A stretch of DNA of 64,000 nt from Desmonostoc muscorum LEGE 12446. GTDB taxonomy: Bacteria > Cyanobacteriota > Cyanobacteriia > Cyanobacteriales > Nostocaceae. Numbering within the stretch: the stretch's first letter is position 1; each line of letters begins with the position of its first letter. A program made the translations under genes and the position numbers. The stretch covers positions 4,898,001 through 4,962,000 of the forward strand of contig NZ_JADEXS020000001.1 in the NCBI RefSeq assembly GCF_015207005.2. Direction: 5' to 3'. The notes under the pieces are model-generated. The model was not told the origin of the DNA. It made no database searches and saw only the letters and a list, made by a program, of their open reading frames with translations. Positions 61,013 to 64,000 of the stretch are shown here, in pieces.

Positions 61013-63397
61013 TTATAAAACAGAAGACTGATTTTCTGGCGCTTCAATAAATGCCTCAAAATCACGATTAGGTGACCATTGAATAGCACCATCTCGTCCT
61101 GTAAAAAAAAGTTTTGTGTCGTTTTGATTCAGTTCAGATAAAGTTTTTTCATCAAAATTGGCAGCAGAAGCGATCGCCACTTTTGGTTGCAGAGTAAGAA
61201 CTAAATTTTTCAAAGACTGAGGGGCACACCACAACACTTGTGGGCGAGGTAAACTACCGTTTTTAACTAATTCTTGTACCTCTTGAGACTTGATATTACC
61301 TACTAATAACCAGTTCTGATCTAAAATTTGCAATTGTAAAATAGGTAACTGATCGTTAATTAATTGTGCAACTATTGAACCAGTTTGTACAGCTTGACCA
61401 ACAGCTAAAGGGTGGTAAGATCCTTGATGTTTTTGTAGTTCCTCTTGAATTGCTTGAATTGCAATGGAATTTTCTGGTTTGGGGGAATATTCATAAAAAT
61501 TTTTGATTGGTAAACGTTGCAGTAATTCCAACCAAGCATTACTTTCATTGCCTTGAAAATCAGTGGCGATCGCCCAATTAATTTGATTGATACCCTGTTG
61601 TTGCAAAAACGGTAGAATTGTGAACCTTCCTGTACCTTCATCACCACTATTAATCAGAGTTACTGTTCCTTTGTCTTGAACCACTATAATTGGTTCCGTA
61701 CCAGACTCTAATATCGTTATCCTAAATAATGTATTGGCAGAATGCCAAAGTGGTATCATTACCAATGCAACTGCAATTACACTAGCAAACCACCACCGCC
61801 GCTGCCACCAACCTACTAGCCAAACTAAGATAATTAGTCCATAAATTGCCAGCAATTGCCAAGTAGATATGCTACCCACCGCAACAGAATTTCCTGGAAA
61901 ATTACTAAAAAATTCCACTAGTTTAATTAGCCAATCAGTAGGGTAATGCAACAGTCCAGCCAAAAAGCTTCCTGCTTCAGTCCAAATTAAACTTACTAAG
62001 GCACTGAGCATACCGCCAATACTAATTATAGAAATGAATGGAGTCGCAAGTATATTCAGTGGCAGACTGTAAACTACTACCACACTAGAAATATTTAACA
62101 GTCGAGGTAAAGTCCAAATAGTAGCAGCTAGAGGAACGGCAATCAAAGAAGCGATCGCAGGTGGTAACCAACCCAAACGCTCAATAATTGGCGGTACTGT
62201 TACAACTAATCCCAGTGTCGCCAAAAAACTCAATTGAAAACCTAAATCCCAAATCCATAGCGGATTAAATACTAACAATAGTGTTGCTGCTAACAACAAC
62301 GAACCCAACTGTTTTACTTTCCTTTTTAATAACAGACCAATTAATGCTGCAAAACCCATAATTACAGCTCTGAGAACCGCAGGTTGAAAACCTGTTAAAC
62401 TCAGAAAAATGATTAAAGCCAAAAACCCAAGCGTAAATTGCATTCCTTTTTTTGTACGCTTCGTTAACTGTAAGATCACACTCAAAATCAACGAAGTTTG
62501 AAATCCAGAAGCAGCTAAAGCATGAGCTAATCCTGCTTGTACAAACAAATCGCGGATATCGTAGGGTAAATCCACAGCTTTGCTGCCTAAAACCATTGCA
62601 CTGACAAGAGAGCCTTCTGGAATACCTAAACTACGAACTTGTGATTGGACAATTCGCTGCCGAATTTGCCACCATCCCCATTTCCGTTCTTGTTCCAAAA
62701 CATTGATTTGTCGCCCAATCAAACCAGCAAATGTTCCTTCTTGCTTGAGAAACTTTTGAAAATCGAAACCACCAGGATTGGAAGCCGCCTTTGGTTTGTA
62801 CAAAATTCCAGTCACAGCGATTTGTTGACTAGGGTATAAACCGGTAGCCTGAAGAATCGGCACTGTCACATATAATTTGCCTGTCACTCCTTTTGGGACA
62901 CCTGCTGAGCCTTTTTCATTTTTGACCTCATCTATTTGAGTTGCTTCCAGCCAAAATTGTCCCCGTTGACTGCGAGTCAAACGGGGATTACTCGCCACTT
63001 CCCCGCGAACAATCACAAGTTGTTCTTGATTACTACTATTTCCAGGCGGAACAAACTGACTGATATCTTTTGCACCTGGTTGCGGTACTCGCCATTGAAA
63101 ATACAGAGTTGCCAACAGTCCCACCAAGCCAGCAGCTAGCCATATTCGAGCATGAGGAATAGTTTGCCAGGTGTTAAGCACCGTCTTGGCTTTGCCTCCA
63201 GCATTCTCTGGTTTCTGAGCAAGTTTCCTTGAAATGATGTAGCGTCTTCTAAAAAAAATTGCTGCCACTATCCCCATAATCAAAATCCACGCACCACCCC
63301 AAGGAATTGCCGTAAACAGTAACCCGATAATGTAGCCAAGACAAATAATTACACCGCTAGTTTGAATCATAAGATTTTTTGTAAAAGCACCTAGCAA
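61013..63397 (-). CDS. comEC: ComEC/Rec2-type DNA uptake channel protein
   Basis: A 794-aa polytopic membrane protein carrying out transport of single-stranded DNA in natural transformation. The order is two N-terminal TM segments, a DUF4131/OB-like domain (about 110-250), a ComEC channel region with many TM helices (ALAASGFQTSLILSV is the Competence-family signature), then a C-terminal domain of metallo-beta-lactamase type. In that domain the expected H-x-H-x-D-H metal site is replaced (INWAIATDFQGNESNAW), so a nuclease role for it is doubtful. Related genes are not adjacent. Confidence 0.9.
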   Translation of the reverse strand: MLGAFTKNLMIQTSGVIICLGYIIGLLFTAIPWGGAWILIMGIVAAIFFRRRYIISRKLAQKPENAGGKAKTVLNTWQTIPHARIWLAAGLVGLLATLYFQWRVPQPGAKDISQFVPPGNSSNQEQLVIVRGEVASNPRLTRSQRGQFWLEATQIDEVKNEKGSAGVPKGVTGKLYVTVPILQATGLYPSQQIAVTGILYKPKAASNPGGFDFQKFLKQEGTFAGLIGRQINVLEQERKWGWWQIRQRIVQSQVRSLGIPEGSLVSAMVLGSKAVDLPYDIRDLFVQAGLAHALAASGFQTSLILSVILQLTKRTKKGMQFTLGFLALIIFLSLTGFQPAVLRAVIMGFAALIGLLLKRKVKQLGSLLLAATLLLVFNPLWIWDLGFQLSFLATLGLVVTVPPIIERLGWLPPAIASLIAVPLAATIWTLPRLLNISSVVVVYSLPLNILATPFISIISIGGMLSALVSLIWTEAGSFLAGLLHYPTDWLIKLVEFFSNFPGNSVAVGSISTWQLLAIYGLIILVWLVGWWQRRWWFASVIAVALVMIPLWHSANTLFRITILESGTEPIIVVQDKGTVTLINSGDEGTGRFTILPFLQQQGINQINWAIATDFQGNESNAWLELLQRLPIKNFYEYSPKPENSIAIQAIQEELQKHQGSYHPLAVGQAVQTGSIVAQLINDQLPILQLQILDQNWLLVGNIKSQEVQELVKNGSLPRPQVLWCAPQSLKNLVLTLQPKVAIASAANFDEKTLSELNQNDTKLFFTGRDGAIQWSPNRDFEAFIEAPENQSSVL

Positions 63398-63813
63398 ACA
63401 GAATTAGCAACTGACTTAAAAATATAGGACTTACGCAAGAAACCTCTCAAACTCTTATTCCCACTGAAGTTCTGTTCTCACGAAACCCTAGCTGTAGGCG
63501 TAGTTTGCTTCTCCATAAGGTTACGGCGAACTGACCCAACTACGAAAGTCACCACTCGAACTTCTCTGTGCGTGAATTTTTCATCTCTTTAATCGGCAAC
63601 ACCGACAAATTTTTATGCTTGTGGTGAAGTATAGTCCAATACAGCTCACATAAACCCAAAACCCTCATGTAGAGACGCGATTTATCGCGTCTTCAAAGAC
63701 TCCACAAATAATCCTTAACCCAAGCATATTGAAGTATAGTCCATGAAGTTTATACGAACAAAGCCCGTCTGTACGGGCTTTGTTTGTGTTTTTATGGTTT
63801 AGAGTGAGGTTTT
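63398..63813. other. intergenic region with dispersed repeats and a terminator
   Basis: No gene. It holds an AGAAACCTCTCAAACTC block, a dispersed block with CTGTAGGCGTAGTTTGCTTC, a GACGCGATTTATCGCGTC palindrome (63674-63691) and the terminator at 63757. Nothing else is seen. Confidence 0.6.
63757..63796. terminator. AAAGCCCGT hairpin terminator
   Basis: AAAGCCCGT-CTGT-ACGGGCTTT (63757-63778 region) is followed on the plus strand by GTTTGTGTTTTT. It lies between the partial minus-strand gene at 63814 and comEC upstream DNA. With A-rich sequence on the left it may also end the partial gene. Confidence 0.7.
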
Positions 63814-64000
63814 AACAGTATTTATGATTGTTGGTAATAGCTACATCATAAAGATATGCCAGCTTAAACCCCAGTGCAGCGTAAAGAAACAGAACACAAA
63901 ACGCTAAACAGCCCAGAAGATATGTATCAAGCGCCCATAACCCTTTTTGATTCCCTGCAAATGCACTCCCAGAAATTCCACCATTAACTAGTAACAGTAA
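63814..64000 (-). CDS. 3' end of a membrane-protein gene (partial at window edge)
   Basis: The minus strand is open from the window edge to a TAA at 63814-63816, about 61 codons. It reads LLLVNGGISGSAFAGNQKGL, then two hydrophobic stretches (YLLGCLAFCVLFLYAALGF) and a short hydrophilic end ITNNHKYC. The pattern looks like the last transmembrane hairpin of an integral membrane protein. A terminator follows at 63757-63796. The gene start is outside the window and the family cannot be named. Confidence 0.6.

Noticed and set aside
1..64000. tRNA, rRNA or tmRNA genes
   Set aside because: No cloverleaf-like or rRNA-like sequence was noticed by reading; tRNAscan-SE and Infernal would be decisive.

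Overview
The window is a 64 kb piece of a cyanobacterial chromosome, most likely from a filamentous, Nostoc/Calothrix-like member of the Nostocales. Photosynthesis and thylakoid genes (psb28, psaE, ndhO, a PAP/fibrillin protein, a Ycf66 protein) set the phylum. The HIP1 octamer GCGATCGC is frequent, and most intergenic gaps hold short tandem repeats of 7-9 bp units (CCCCAGT, GGGGATT, CTCATCTCC, AATCCAAA types), as is common in Nostocales. Genus is inference; no rRNA or tRNA gene was seen.

Layout. 0.4-5.6 kb: a two-partner-secretion outer-membrane transporter, a membrane protein, a lone ABC ATPase, an OmpR-type regulator and a small conserved protein. 5.8-7.6 kb: a monothiol glutaredoxin/BolA pair next to a complete IS5-type insertion sequence with clear ends. 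7.7-22.3 kb: housekeeping (TldD/TldE protease pair, cysS, COG0523 GTPase, dtd, psb28, moaB, EF-hand protein, mraY, PAP/fibrillin, psaE, mutM, ndhO, mdh). 22.3-33.3 kb: an accessory region with a NACHT NTPase, two small unknown proteins with unusual upstream structures, repeat-rich and lipoprotein genes, a three-gene operon (winged-helix-like protein, P-loop ATPase, PD-(D/E)XK nuclease), an overlapping aspartyl-protease pair and a double-Nif11 protein. 33.6-47.2 kb: pgi, a toxin-antitoxin-like pair, amino-acid ABC transporter genes, a PstS-like lipoprotein with a histidine kinase, two tandem ArsR-type regulators sharing a palindrome, hemA, glpX and a deacetylase-family enzyme. 47.6-50.1 kb: a DUF981-grxC locus split by a 1.5 kb insertion carrying a methyltransferase and bounded by about 0.3 kb direct repeats. 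50.3-64 kb: tadA, plsC-like, Ycf66, a DivIVA-like protein with coaD, lgt, cobM, an MIF-like protein, rlmN, a TPR protein, a NADAR protein and comEC; the last 187 bases hold the 3' end of a membrane-protein gene.

The best candidate for an undescribed system is the accessory block at 22.3-31.7 kb. The ATPase-nuclease operon (27673-31659) has the architecture of an anti-phage or anti-plasmid system, and the NACHT protein 3 kb away belongs to a superfamily with known bacterial anti-phage members. Between them, two small genes are bracketed by inverted sets of three 10-bp iterons, and one of them has a strongly structured leader. Function is inferred from domains and context only.

Mobile and repeat DNA is the other main theme. 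There are two copies of a MITE-like element with 9-bp target duplications, one sitting inside an older palindrome, and a second type of MITE-like element. A composite repeat of about 165 bp occurs twice, the mraY 3' end and terminator are duplicated, and short-repeat insertions have been kept in frame inside cysS and mutM.
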